NCBI RefSeq assembly: GCF_017922435.1
Contig: NZ_VDEZ01000002.1
Location: forward strand, 909,640-973,639
From: Thalassospira sp. ER-Se-21-Dark
Lineage (GTDB): Bacteria; Pseudomonadota; Alphaproteobacteria; Rhodospirillales; Thalassospiraceae
Direction: 5' to 3'
DNA: 64,000 nt
The notes beneath the pieces are model-generated. The model did no database searches and was not told the DNA's origin. It was given only the letters and a program-made list of their open reading frames with translations. The first letter of the stretch is position 1, and the number at the start of each line of letters is the position of its first letter. Positions 39,248 to 47,895 of the stretch are shown here, piece after piece. Position numbers and translations under genes: made by a program.

Positions 39248-39724
39248 TTATTGGGCTGCAGATTGATTGATCTGGTCGTGCCGCGCGATCACGTCCTTGG
39301 GCCAGCGGCTTTTGATGTAAGACAGGCTGGCAATGATTTCCGCGTCGCTCAGCACGCCCTCATATCCCTGCATTGCCGATTTATAATCGCCTCCGGCCAT
39401 CGCCGCCGGTCCGTATTTGGTCAGTTCAAACAACACCTGATCGGGGTGATGCCAGGTATGGCCGGTTTCGTCGTGGGGTGGCGCCGGAAGCAAACCGTCA
39501 GGACCGCGTTCACGCCAATTGGCTTCGCCCTCAAGTCTGGCACCATGGCAGGACGCACAATTTGCGTCATAGATCTTCTTGCCCTGCGCCACGAGTTGCA
39601 GATCATCGGGACGCAATGAGACATCCTGATCCGTGCTCTCGCCCGGGCCAAAGAATGTGACGATGCCATACATAATCGCCGCACCGACAAGGGCGCCAAG
39701 CGCCATAACACCTTTATTCTTCAA
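39248..39724 (-). CDS. Membrane-anchored cytochrome c
   Basis: A 158-residue protein with an uncleaved N-terminal anchor (GVMALGALVGAAIMYGIVTFF) and one class I cytochrome c domain. The haem motif is CASCH and a distal methionine is likely in SAMQGYEGVLSDAE. The start is probably TTG 39724 (followed by KNKGV, with GAGAGA before it); ATG 39706 is possible. It is the third gene of a copA-cueR-cytochrome unit, 30 bases after cueR. An electron-transfer role connected to copper is an inference from position. Confidence 0.88.
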   Translation of the reverse strand: MKNKGVMALGALVGAAIMYGIVTFFGPGESTDQDVSLRPDDLQLVAQGKKIYDANCASCHGARLEGEANWRERGPDGLLPAPPHDETGHTWHHPDQVLFELTKYGPAAMAGGDYKSAMQGYEGVLSDAEIIASLSYIKSRWPKDVIARHDQINQSAAQ

Positions 39725-39754
39725 TGTGTTCTCTCATTCATCTGTGTTTCAGCA

Positions 39755-40144
39755 TCACGCCTTGCGGGCGAGATCATTGATGATCGGGCAGTTCGGACGA
39801 TCATCGCCATGACAGGACTGCACAAGGTCGGAAAGTGTATCGCGCAGGCTTTGAAGTTCGGCAATCTTGCGTTCGATCTCTGCCAGATGGGTCTTGGCAA
39901 TTTCCTTTACATCGGAAGAGGCACGGTTGCGGTCCTCGTAAAGTGACAGCAACACCCGGCAATCTTCGACCGAAAATCCCAGCCCGCGGGCACGTTGCAG
40001 AAACCGCAATTTGTGCAGATCGTTTTCGTCATAGTCACGATACCCGTTGGCCAAGCGCCCCGGCGAAACCAGACCAATATCCTCGTAATAACGGATGGTT
40101 TTCGCCGGAAGTCCGCATTCAGTCGCGGCGTCAGAAATGTTCAT
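39755..40144 (-). CDS. cueR: Copper-responsive MerR-family regulator CueR
   Basis: A 129-residue regulator that activates copper-efflux genes on binding Cu(I). The N-terminal winged helix-turn-helix (MNISDAATECGLPAKTIRYYEDIGLV) and dimerisation helix are followed by the metal loop CHGDDRPNC, which has the two cysteines separated by seven residues as in CueR. It is co-directional with and 9 bases downstream of copA, so it is probably self-activated through the copA promoter, which carries its operator. Confidence 0.94.
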   Translation of the reverse strand: MNISDAATECGLPAKTIRYYEDIGLVSPGRLANGYRDYDENDLHKLRFLQRARGLGFSVEDCRVLLSLYEDRNRASSDVKEIAKTHLAEIERKIAELQSLRDTLSDLVQSCHGDDRPNCPIINDLARKA

Positions 40145-40153
40145 CGCCCTCTC

Positions 40154-42625
40154 CTATTTCCGGACTGTCCAGCGCCGCAATGTCAGCGAGTTACCAACAA
40201 CCGAGACGGAGCTGAGTGCCATCGCCGCACCTGCAATCGCCGGGCTAAGCACGCCGAATGCTGCCAACGGAACACCGACCACGTTATAGGCAAAGGCCCA
40301 GAACAGGTTCTGTGCGATCTTGCGACGGGTGGCGATCGAAATATCAATCGCGGCAGACACAAGTGCCGGATCAGACCGCATCAGGGTGATGCCAGCCGTT
40401 TCCATGGCAACATCGGTGCCACCGCCCATGGCAATACCGACATCGGCAGCGGCCAGTGCGGGCGCATCATTGATCCCGTCACCAACCATAGCGACATGAC
40501 GGCCTTCCTTGCGGAGTTTTTCGACTTCACGTGCCTTGTCCTGCGGGCGAATGCGGCCTTCGCCGCGTTCCAGACCAAGTTCGCGCGCCACGTGGCTTGC
40601 GACATCCTGACTGTCACCCGACAACATGATCGATGAAATACCGCGTGCCTTCAGATCGGCAATTGCCTGTTTGGCACCTTCGCGAATGCGATCCTCAAGG
40701 GTCAGGTAACCGGCAAACGTGCCATCAATCGCAACCAGAATAACGGTTCTGCCTTCGCCTTCGTGTTTCTTGATGTCCTTTGCCAGATCCTGCGCCGGAC
40801 CTGCGATATCAAGATCACTCAGCAAAGCTTCGCTGCCAATGGCGATCTTGTGCTTTTCAACATCGGCCATGACACCGGCACCGGTTTTGCCCTTGAAGTT
40901 ATCGATATCGGGCAGTGATACGCCTTCATCCTTGGCAATCGAGACAACCGCACGCGCAAGGGGATGTTCACTGGCGGCCTGAACGGCTGCGGTCAGGCGC
41001 AGCAACTCATTACGGTCAACACCCTCAACCGGGCAGATATCGCGCACGGTCGGCGTGCCTTCCGTCAGGGTGCCGGTTTTGTCAAAGATGACGGTATCGA
41101 CATTATGGGCCTGTTCAAGTGCCTCGAAATTGCGGATCAGAATGCCGTTGCGCGCAGCACTGCCGGTACCGGCCACCAGCGCAGTCGGCGTCGCCAGACC
41201 AAGCGCACAAGGACATGCAATCACCAGCACCGACACCGCGGCAACGATGGATGCCTCTGCGCCAAAGCCGGTAAACAACCATGCGCCCAGGGTCAGCAGT
41301 GCAATGACAACCACAATCGGCACGAACACGGCCGATACCCGGTCGACAAGCTTCTGCACCGGGGCTTTGCCGGTCTGGGCCTTTTCAACCAGGCGAATGA
41401 TGCGCGACAGCGTCGTATCATCGCCAACGGCACTGACTTCGATATCAAGACGCCCGGTGCCATTCACAGCGCCACCAACGACAGTATCGCCCGTGATTCG
41501 CGCCACGGGTCGGGTTTCCCCGGTAATCAGGCTTTCATCAAGTTCACTTTCACCGGCATGAACCTTGCCATCGACCGGCACACGTTCGCCCGGCAAAACG
41601 CGAACGATATCGCCGACCGAAAGGCTTTCAATCGCAACATCCTGTTCTCCTTCGCCCGCGACCACCTTGCGCGCACGCCGTGGACGGAGCGCCATCAATT
41701 CACGAATAGCGGCTGATGCCCCGCGTTTGGCGCGTTCTTCCATGATTTTACCCGCAAGGATCAGGGTAATGATCGCAGCCGATGCTTCGAAATACAGATG
41801 GGTCTGCCCGGCATTGGCCGTCAGCATGTTATAGAGGCTGAGGAAATAGGCCGCCGACGTGCCAAGGGCGACCAGCACATCCATATTGGCACTGCGATGG
41901 CGCAGGGCTGCATATGCCCCCTGATAGAAGCGTGCACCGATATAGAACTGAACCGGGGTCGCAAGTACAAGTTCAACCCATGCCGGCAGATGATAGGACA
42001 CACCAAGGTTCATCCAGACCATCTGCAAAACCAGTGGTGCGGTCAGCAATGCCGATACCGCCAGAAGGATCAGGGATTTATCCTGCTTCTTTTCGTTGCG
42101 TGCCGCTTCGTCTGAGTCACCCTCTTCGGATCCGGATTTATTGCGTGACGTTGCGTGATAGCCTGCATCCTCGATCGCCTTGATCGCGATCGCATCATTG
42201 ACCTTGCCCGACAGGGCCAAGATATCTGCACGTTCCAGTGCGAAATTGACACTGGCTTCGGTGACGCCCGGCAATGCGGAAAGTGCCTTTTCAACCCGCA
42301 AAGCGCAGTTCGCGCATGTCATGCCATCGACATCAAAGGAAAGCTGCTGGGTCACGACGCTATAGCCTGAATCCGCGACTGCCTCGGCGATTTTGGATGT
42401 ATCAAGCTTGCTGTCGTCAAAATGCACATTTGCACTGTTGAGCGCAAAGTTCACGGTGACATCAGAAACACCATCAAGACCAGCAATGGCCTTTTCAACA
42501 CGGCCCGCACAGTTTGCACAGGTCATGCCTTCAATCTCGAGGTTTACTTCGCTGGTATTGGCAGTTGGCTGCACGGATGCCCCACCGCCTGCTGCGGTAT
42601 CATACTCGTCTGTTCGGCGATCCAT
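40154..42625 (-). CDS. copA: Cu(+)-exporting P-type ATPase CopA
   Basis: An 823-residue P1B-type ATPase that pumps Cu(I) out of the cytoplasm. It has two N-terminal HMA domains with MTCANCAGRVEKAI and MTCANCALRVEKAL, then eight helices with the CPC motif (VIACPCALGLATPTAL), the phosphorylation site VIFDKTGTLTEG, actuator SLITGETRPV and the hinge motif VGDGINDAPALA. The ATG at 42625 (MDRRTDEYD) has GAGGTG 6 bases before; a GTG at 42634 is less likely. A CueR-type promoter precedes it. Confidence 0.96.
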   Translation of the reverse strand: MDRRTDEYDTAAGGGASVQPTANTSEVNLEIEGMTCANCAGRVEKAIAGLDGVSDVTVNFALNSANVHFDDSKLDTSKIAEAVADSGYSVVTQQLSFDVDGMTCANCALRVEKALSALPGVTEASVNFALERADILALSGKVNDAIAIKAIEDAGYHATSRNKSGSEEGDSDEAARNEKKQDKSLILLAVSALLTAPLVLQMVWMNLGVSYHLPAWVELVLATPVQFYIGARFYQGAYAALRHRSANMDVLVALGTSAAYFLSLYNMLTANAGQTHLYFEASAAIITLILAGKIMEERAKRGASAAIRELMALRPRRARKVVAGEGEQDVAIESLSVGDIVRVLPGERVPVDGKVHAGESELDESLITGETRPVARITGDTVVGGAVNGTGRLDIEVSAVGDDTTLSRIIRLVEKAQTGKAPVQKLVDRVSAVFVPIVVVIALLTLGAWLFTGFGAEASIVAAVSVLVIACPCALGLATPTALVAGTGSAARNGILIRNFEALEQAHNVDTVIFDKTGTLTEGTPTVRDICPVEGVDRNELLRLTAAVQAASEHPLARAVVSIAKDEGVSLPDIDNFKGKTGAGVMADVEKHKIAIGSEALLSDLDIAGPAQDLAKDIKKHEGEGRTVILVAIDGTFAGYLTLEDRIREGAKQAIADLKARGISSIMLSGDSQDVASHVARELGLERGEGRIRPQDKAREVEKLRKEGRHVAMVGDGINDAPALAAADVGIAMGGGTDVAMETAGITLMRSDPALVSAAIDISIATRRKIAQNLFWAFAYNVVGVPLAAFGVLSPAIAGAAMALSSVSVVGNSLTLRRWTVRK

Positions 42626-42667
42626 ATCACGCACCTCAAAAAAAGGGGTTATTACAAGATATGGGGC

Positions 42668-42698
42668 ACGATAGACCTTCCAGCAACTGGAAGGTCAA
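42668..42698 (-). promoter_or_regulatory. CueR-type promoter and operator of copA
   Basis: On the minus strand the -35 box TTGACC (42693-42698) and -10 box TATCGT (42668-42673) are 19 bases apart, the long spacing characteristic of MerR-family promoters. A perfect 10-bp inverted repeat (arms GACCTTCCAG and CTGGAAGGTC, 42674-42696) fills the spacer, matching the ACCTTCC-N-GGAAGGT CueR operator. It lies 43 bases before the copA start. Confidence 0.92.
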
Positions 42699-42745
42699 GA
42701 TAAAAAAGAGATATATAAAAAGCCAGAGCTAAGCCTCTGATACCA

Positions 42746-42779
42746 AAAAAAGAAAGCCCCGGACATTGCCGGGGCCTTC
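42746..42779 (-). terminator. Terminator of the bacterioferritin genes
   Basis: Stem GCCCCGG / CCGGGGC with a short loop, followed on the minus strand by TTTCTTTTTTTGG. It lies 25 bases past the stop of the downstream bfr gene and insulates copA. Confidence 0.85.
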
Positions 42780-42803
42780 TGAAAATTGTTTGCTGGCTGA
42801 TGA

Positions 42804-43295
42804 TCAGCCTTCCGGGCTTGGTTCCCCGGCTGCGCGGAACTGAATGTAGTTCGGCAGGCCCATCATGTCGATCAGGCGGATCTGCTGTTCCAGCCAATAG
42901 GCGTGATCTTCTTCGCTGTCATCAAGCAGGGCGACCAGCATCTGACGGGTCTGGAAATCGTCCTCTGCCTCGGCGATCTTGATCGCCTTTTTCAGAAGAT
43001 TGATCACGTGATATTCGTGTTCGAGATCGTTTTTCATCATCTCGGGCACGGTTTTGCCGATCTTGATCGGTTCACGCGATGCGGTATCGGGCACGCCCTC
43101 AAGGAACAGGATACGCTCGATCAGACGCTTGGCGTGTTCGAGCTCCTCATCCTTTTCGTGATGCATGCGCTCATAGAGCGAATGCAGGCCCCAATCGGCA
43201 TACATTTCAGCATGTGTGTTGTACTGGTCGGCCGCCGACAGTTCGGCAGTGAGCTGTTTGTTCAGCGCGGCGAGGACCTTTTTACTACCCTTCAT
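42804..43295 (-). CDS. bfr: Bacterioferritin, ferroxidase-type subunit without haem Met
   Basis: A 163-residue four-helix ferritin subunit for iron storage. Aligned by position with E. coli Bfr, the ferroxidase ligands are kept: Glu18, Glu51, His54, Glu94 and the ExxH pair (Glu128/His131 here). The haem ligand Met52 is replaced by Leu (DEELEHAK). It should oxidise iron but not bind the inter-subunit haem. It is 21 bases downstream of a second bfr gene with the opposite pattern, so a mixed shell is likely, as known for Neisseria and Magnetospirillum Bfr pairs. Confidence 0.94.
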   Translation of the reverse strand: MKGSKKVLAALNKQLTAELSAADQYNTHAEMYADWGLHSLYERMHHEKDEELEHAKRLIERILFLEGVPDTASREPIKIGKTVPEMMKNDLEHEYHVINLLKKAIKIAEAEDDFQTRQMLVALLDDSEEDHAYWLEQQIRLIDMMGLPNYIQFRAAGEPSPEG

Positions 43296-43316
43296 GGCGT
43301 AATACTCCTGATCTGA

Positions 43317-43793
43317 TTAGTCGCCGTCGCCTGAACGGCTCTGGATGTAGTTTGCAATCCCGACATTTTCGAGCTGCCATTCTTCGGTCTCAAGCCAATC
43401 AACGTGCTCTTCCTGTTCTTCCAGGAATTTCACAAGCAGATCGCGCGTCACAAAGTCCTCGGCCTTTTCACAGGCGGTGATGGCTTCGCGCAGAAGCGGC
43501 AGAGACGCCAATTCAAACTTCATGTCACAGCTGATGATCTCTTCGACATTTTCGCCGATCATCAGTTTGTTGAGGTTCTGGAGGTTGGGAAGACCTTCAA
43601 GAAACAGAATGCGCTCAATCGTGTCGTCGGCGCGTTTCATTTCCTTGATCGAGAGCTTGTACTCATACTCGCCCATTTCTTCCACGCCCCAGTCCCGCAG
43701 CATTCTGGCATGCAGGAAATACTGGTTAATCGCAGTCAACTGGTTGGTCAGAATGCGATTAAGATATGTGATGATCTTGGGATCACCTTTCAT
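43317..43793 (-). CDS. bfr: Bacterioferritin, haem-binding subunit with degenerate ferroxidase site
   Basis: A 158-residue ferritin subunit that aligns without gaps to E. coli Bfr up to residue 130. The haem ligand Met52 is present (IKEMKRAD), but ferroxidase ligands Glu18, His54 and Glu127 are replaced by Gln, Arg and Gln. It should bind haem and not oxidise iron. ATG 43793 (MKGDPKII) has AGGAG 7 bases before and is preferred to the ATG 3 bases upstream. A Fur-like site lies 70 bases upstream. First gene of the bfr pair. Confidence 0.94.
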   Translation of the reverse strand: MKGDPKIITYLNRILTNQLTAINQYFLHARMLRDWGVEEMGEYEYKLSIKEMKRADDTIERILFLEGLPNLQNLNKLMIGENVEEIISCDMKFELASLPLLREAITACEKAEDFVTRDLLVKFLEEQEEHVDWLETEEWQLENVGIANYIQSRSGDGD

Positions 43794-43863
43794 CATGGCT
43801 CTCCTGATGGTTGGGCTATGCAGATAGTGGGAATCCACCCGGCTTGTTTCAAGGAAAAAACGC

Positions 43864-43882
43864 GCCTTTGATTACCATTATC
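43864..43882 (-). promoter_or_regulatory. Fur-box-like site upstream of the bfr pair
   Basis: The minus-strand 19-mer GATAATGGTAATCAAAGGC matches the Fur consensus in 13 of its first 14 bases, but poorly in the last part. Overlapping it is the imperfect palindrome TTGAT...ATCAA. An Irr or other iron regulator would also be possible. Confidence 0.5.
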
Positions 43883-44056
43883 AATAATTTAGCCGATTTT
43901 TCCGAAATAAGCCAGTTGGGGTGAATGACTAAAAATCATTCGCACGGATTTCCCTGAGAATGAAAATCGGTTCGGCGAAATTGCCCTTCGCAAAGATCTT
44001 GTGCCCGGATGTTTTCGTACGACTCGCAACTGCCGTGCAATAGATTGAAGCAAAAC

Positions 44057-45634
44057 ATGAAGCCGCGCTTTCAAACCATTCGTTTCATCCTTGGTGATCA
44101 ACTGACACCGTCGCTTTCAAGCCTGAAGGACGCCGATCCCGATCAGGACCTGATCGTCATGGCAGAGCCGCATGATGAGGCGACCTATGTCCCCCATCAT
44201 CGACAGAAAATCGTGATGATCCTGTCTGCGATGCGCCACTTTGCCGAGGATTTGCGCGAAAACGGATTTCACGTCGCATATTTTGACTATCAAAACCATC
44301 CGACCAAGTCCTTTACCGACGCCCTGAAAGCGGCCGTTACCGAACACAACGTCAAAGAAGTCATCATCACCGAGCCCGGCGAATGGCGGGTCAAACATGA
44401 AATCGATGCATGGTCCGAAAACCTTGATATCTCGGTTGATGTGCGCGCCGATGACCGGTTATTTGCCCCGTTTTCGGCATTCGCGGATTTTGCCAAGGAC
44501 CGCAAGGAACTCCGGATGGAGTATTTCTATCGCGGTTTGCGACGCGATACCGGCATCCTGATGGAACCCGATGGCAAGCCGGTTGGCGGGCAGTGGAACT
44601 TTGATCACGACAACCGTAAAAGCCTGCCCGATGATGTGACGCCCCCATCACCAAAGACATTTTCACCCGACAAGATCACGCAGGACTTGCTTGATCGCGT
44701 TTGCGATGATTTTCCCGATGCACTGGGGGATGTTGCGTCATTCGGCTGGCCGGTCACCCGCCAAGATGCGCTTGCGGCACTTGATCATTTCATCAAGCAT
44801 CGCTTGGCGCAGTTTGGCGATTACCAGGATGCGATGACGGTCAAAAGCGCCACCCTTTATCATTCCCTGATCAGCCCGTGTCTCAATACCGGGCTGTTGT
44901 TGCCTGATGAAGTCTGCTGGGCGGCCGAGAAAGCCTATCACGAGGGCAAGGCGCCACTGAACGCGGTCGAGGGGTTTATTCGCCAGATCCTTGGCTGGCG
45001 TGAATATGTCCGTGGGCTTTACTGGTATCTTGGCCCGGATTACGGCAGCGACAATCATTTCGATGCCAAACGCCCCCTGCCCGGATTTTTCTGGGATGGC
45101 GATGTGCCGATGAATTGCCTGAAACAGGCGATTGGGGAAACGCTTGAAAATGCTTATGCACATCACATTCAGCGTTTGATGGTGATTGGCAATTTTTCCC
45201 TGCTGGCTGGGCTTGATCCCAAAGAGGTCTGCGACTGGTATCTGGCGGTCTATATCGACGCGTTTGAGTGGGTTGAGCTTCCCAACACCTTTGGCATGGC
45301 GTTATATGCCGATGGTGGCAAGATGGCGTCAAAGCCCTATGCGGCCAGCGGAAAATATATCGACCGTATGTCTGATTACTGCAAGGACTGCCAATACAAC
45401 CCGCGCAACAATACCGGCAAGGATGCCTGCCCGTTCAACGCGCTTTACTGGCATTTTTTGGATCGCAACGCCGACAAGCTTGGCAATAATCCGCGCCTTG
45501 GCATGCCATACCGTAATTGGGCCCGCATGAAGGACGACAAAAAGCGCGATCTGATCGCACAGGCCGACGCGTTTTTACGCAAACTTGATGATGGCAAGCT
45601 TGATACCGCATCAGAACAAGGCAGCCTTTTCTAA
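44057..45634 (+). CDS. Iron-sulfur photolyase/cryptochrome ((6-4) photolyase type, PhrB-like)
   Basis: A 525-residue member of the FeS-BCP (CryPro) group, whose studied members such as Agrobacterium PhrB repair (6-4) photoproducts. The N-terminal antenna-binding domain begins FQTIRFILGDQLTPSL. The C-terminal FAD domain has AHHIQRLMVIGNF with the paired histidines of this group and the cluster cysteines: one in PKEVCDWYLAVY and three in SDYCKDCQYNPRNNTGKDAC. ATG 44057 (MKPRFQTIRF) fits the family start. It is convergent with a second photolyase, with only 3 bases between the stops. Confidence 0.93.
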   Translation: MKPRFQTIRFILGDQLTPSLSSLKDADPDQDLIVMAEPHDEATYVPHHRQKIVMILSAMRHFAEDLRENGFHVAYFDYQNHPTKSFTDALKAAVTEHNVKEVIITEPGEWRVKHEIDAWSENLDISVDVRADDRLFAPFSAFADFAKDRKELRMEYFYRGLRRDTGILMEPDGKPVGGQWNFDHDNRKSLPDDVTPPSPKTFSPDKITQDLLDRVCDDFPDALGDVASFGWPVTRQDALAALDHFIKHRLAQFGDYQDAMTVKSATLYHSLISPCLNTGLLLPDEVCWAAEKAYHEGKAPLNAVEGFIRQILGWREYVRGLYWYLGPDYGSDNHFDAKRPLPGFFWDGDVPMNCLKQAIGETLENAYAHHIQRLMVIGNFSLLAGLDPKEVCDWYLAVYIDAFEWVELPNTFGMALYADGGKMASKPYAASGKYIDRMSDYCKDCQYNPRNNTGKDACPFNALYWHFLDRNADKLGNNPRLGMPYRNWARMKDDKKRDLIAQADAFLRKLDDGKLDTASEQGSLF

Positions 45635-45637
45635 GGA

Positions 45638-47185
45638 TCAGAAATCAAACCTGATCTGTTGATCGGATTTATCGCGCCCGGCCGGCGGTCGTTTCTGTTT
45701 AAATGTTCGGCTGCCATGCTGTTGGACGATTTGCTGTGCCTGATCGCGGAAATCATCGTTTTTGCGAATGGCCCAGATGTTGGTGCGGGCATGCCGGGCG
45801 GCGGCCATATGATCGACAATCGGCGCCGGATAATGTTTTCCGATCTCAACGCCCAGATCAATCTGTTCAATCGGGGCAAGACGCCAGGGTTCGTGAATGA
45901 ACGCGTCCGGAACGTCACGCAGTTCAGGCACCCAACGGCGTATGAACGCACCATCGGGGTCCTGATCATTGGATTGTTTGACCGGGTTATAGATGCGCGG
46001 CGTGTTGATCCCGGTCGTGCCTGATTGCATTTGAATTTGCGGGTAATGAATGCCCGGTTCGTAATCGACAAATTGCCGGGCAAGATGCAAGGCGGGTTCG
46101 CGCCAATGTTGCCAAAGCTGATAGCTGACAAAGGCTGTCAGCATCGCGCGCATCCTGAAATTGATCCAGCCGGTGTGATCAAGGGCGCGCATGCAGGCAT
46201 CGATGAACGGAAATCCGGTTCTGCCCGCTTTCCACGCCAGAAATCCCGGATCATCGGGATGATCAGGCCGCAACCCGTTATAGGCCGGATGCAGGTTTTC
46301 AATCTCGATCCCCGGTGTGGTTTCAAGCTTCTGGACGAAATGGCAATGCCAGTGCAGCCGGCTTTCATACGCCTTTAGCGCCGAAAGAAATCCTTTTGGG
46401 CGATCTGTTGCAGGCATGGCATGGATATCGCGCCGTCTTTCACGCACGGCATGAATGATTTCGCGCAAGGATACTGTGCCATAGGCAATATGTGGACTTA
46501 GCCGTGAACAGCTTTCAAATGCGGTTCGCGGCGATGACATTTCGCGGTGATATCTCTGCCAGCGATATTCAAGGAAACTGTCAAGCAGCCGCATCCCCGC
46601 GCGCCGTCCACCACCCTGCGGGTCATTGCAAGGTGCGGAAAGGTGTGCAATCGGATGTTCGGGAATTGAGCCGGGATCAAGATCAACAGCAGGTGTTTGA
46701 AACCTCACCTGCCCGGTCGGTGGGCTGGCAAAAAACGCCTGCCATGCCCCGTGCCAGTGATCGCGATCAAGCCTGCCACGGATGACCGCAAACTGCCGAT
46801 GTTCCTGGAATGTAATGCAATGTTGGCGGGCCCAGTCCGAAACGGCCAGATCACGTTTGAATGTCCAGAGATTGCCGGTTTCTTCGTGTGCATGAATGGC
46901 ACGGATATCAAATGTGTCGGCGAGCCTGGCCAAGACATCAACAACATCGCCAACCCGCACGGTAAGGGATTGACCAAGCGCACGGGCATCAGATGCCAGT
47001 TCATCAAGCGACGCGCGGATAAACTGCCAATGCCGTGCAGATGTGTCTGGCAGTCGCCAATAGTCGGGCTCGACGACATAAAGCAACGCAACAGGATATC
47101 CGGCAGCAATCGCCGCATTCAGCGCCGCATGATCATGCAGACGCAGGTCGCGCTTTAACCAGACAATTGTGATTGGTGTGCGCAT
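45638..47185 (-). CDS. phr: FAD-binding deoxyribodipyrimidine photolyase
   Basis: A 515-residue photolyase/cryptochrome-family protein. The N-terminal alpha/beta antenna domain opens with [18 protein letters not shown]. The C-terminal FAD domain has the segments [47 protein letters not shown] (in part: [14 protein letters not shown]) and [23 protein letters not shown], which are the usual FAD contacts. CPD repair is the likely activity. ATG 47185 starts [17 protein letters not shown] (6-4) type enzyme is encoded tail to tail with it, so both main UV lesions could be repaired. Confidence 0.92.
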   Translation of the reverse strand: MRTPITIVWLKRDLRLHDHAALNAAIAAGYPVALLYVVEPDYWRLPDTSARHWQFIRASLDELASDARALGQSLTVRVGDVVDVLARLADTFDIRAIHAHEETGNLWTFKRDLAVSDWARQHCITFQEHRQFAVIRGRLDRDHWHGAWQAFFASPPTGQVRFQTPAVDLDPGSIPEHPIAHLSAPCNDPQGGGRRAGMRLLDSFLEYRWQRYHREMSSPRTAFESCSRLSPHIAYGTVSLREIIHAVRERRRDIHAMPATDRPKGFLSALKAYESRLHWHCHFVQKLETTPGIEIENLHPAYNGLRPDHPDDPGFLAWKAGRTGFPFIDACMRALDHTGWINFRMRAMLTAFVSYQLWQHWREPALHLARQFVDYEPGIHYPQIQMQSGTTGINTPRIYNPVKQSNDQDPDGAFIRRWVPELRDVPDAFIHEPWRLAPIEQIDLGVEIGKHYPAPIVDHMAAARHARTNIWAIRKNDDFRDQAQQIVQQHGSRTFKQKRPPAGRDKSDQQIRFDF

Positions 47186-47351
47186 CAGCACCACCCAACG
47201 ACAACAGTTGCATCGGGTGTGGTGGACAGATTTAAAATGCGGAAACAAACCAGCGGCATGCAAACGGAACTCGCAATCACAAGAACATTGCTTCCATACG
47301 CTGCGTGACTTTGTCCGGATTGGTTTGGACCAGAAGCCATACCAGAAACAC

Positions 47352-47378
47352 AAAAAGCCGGACTTGTGTCCGGCTTTA
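47352..47378 (-). terminator. Terminator of the DUF1127 gene
   Basis: Perfect 10-bp stem AAAGCCGGAC / GTCCGGCTTT with a TTGT loop followed on the minus strand by TTG after a five-T run. It lies 44 bases past the DUF1127 stop. Confidence 0.85.
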
Positions 47379-47421
47379 GCATTGGCAATCCCGATTGACG
47401 GGTGCCTATATGGTGCGAGCG

Positions 47422-47586
47422 TTATGCAATCGCGTCACGTGCTGCTTTACGAGCAACGTCTTTGATCTGCCACTGGGAAATCCCGACATCATCAAGATCG
47501 CGCTTATCAAGGCCGTAAAGTTCATTCGCGACCGAGCGTGCATAGGCCCAACGGCGAACAGCAACAAGAATACTGGACAGGAACAT
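47422..47586 (-). CDS. DUF1127 (YjiS-like) small protein
   Basis: A 54-residue protein with the DUF1127 pattern: an N-terminal helix with aromatic and basic residues ([30 protein letters not shown]) and the ending [12 protein letters not shown]. Homologues in alphaproteobacteria have been tied to RNA metabolism and stress responses, but the role here is unknown. The start is fixed by a perfect AAGGAGG 6 bases before the ATG. It has its own promoter-like boxes and a clear terminator, so it is a monocistronic unit. Confidence 0.85.
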   Translation of the reverse strand: MFLSSILVAVRRWAYARSVANELYGLDKRDLDDVGISQWQIKDVARKAARDAIA

Positions 47587-47895
47587 GTTGAACCTCCTTG
47601 GGTTACAATTTCGAATGCTGCCTTGGAGGTGACCTCCAACTGTCTGGCGCATTCACTGACTTGCTTCGCGTTGCAATATGTCGAAATTCCACTTGATCCT
47701 CAACCACCAAAAAATGCATATCATCTGTGCCGTTTATTCACAGATAAACACATATGAACAAACCATACCCGTCAATCCGTGGCTGATGCGGGCATTAAGT
47801 ATGATGTTTTGAGTTGAATTACACCTGAACGCGCATAGTGCAGCGCAGCATTTTCGCTGAGTTTTCAGATCAAAACGCCCTGCCCCATGCCCTGC
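47587..47895. other. Intergenic region between DUF1127 and the cyclase gene
   Basis: 309 bases without a gene. It holds a promoter-like pair for the DUF1127 gene at 47675-47703. Nothing else stands out. Confidence 0.6.
47675..47703 (-). promoter_or_regulatory. Promoter-like boxes of the DUF1127 gene
   Basis: On the minus strand TTGAGG (47698-47703) and CATATT (47675-47680) are 17 bases apart, giving a 5' leader of about 80 bases. Confidence 0.45.
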
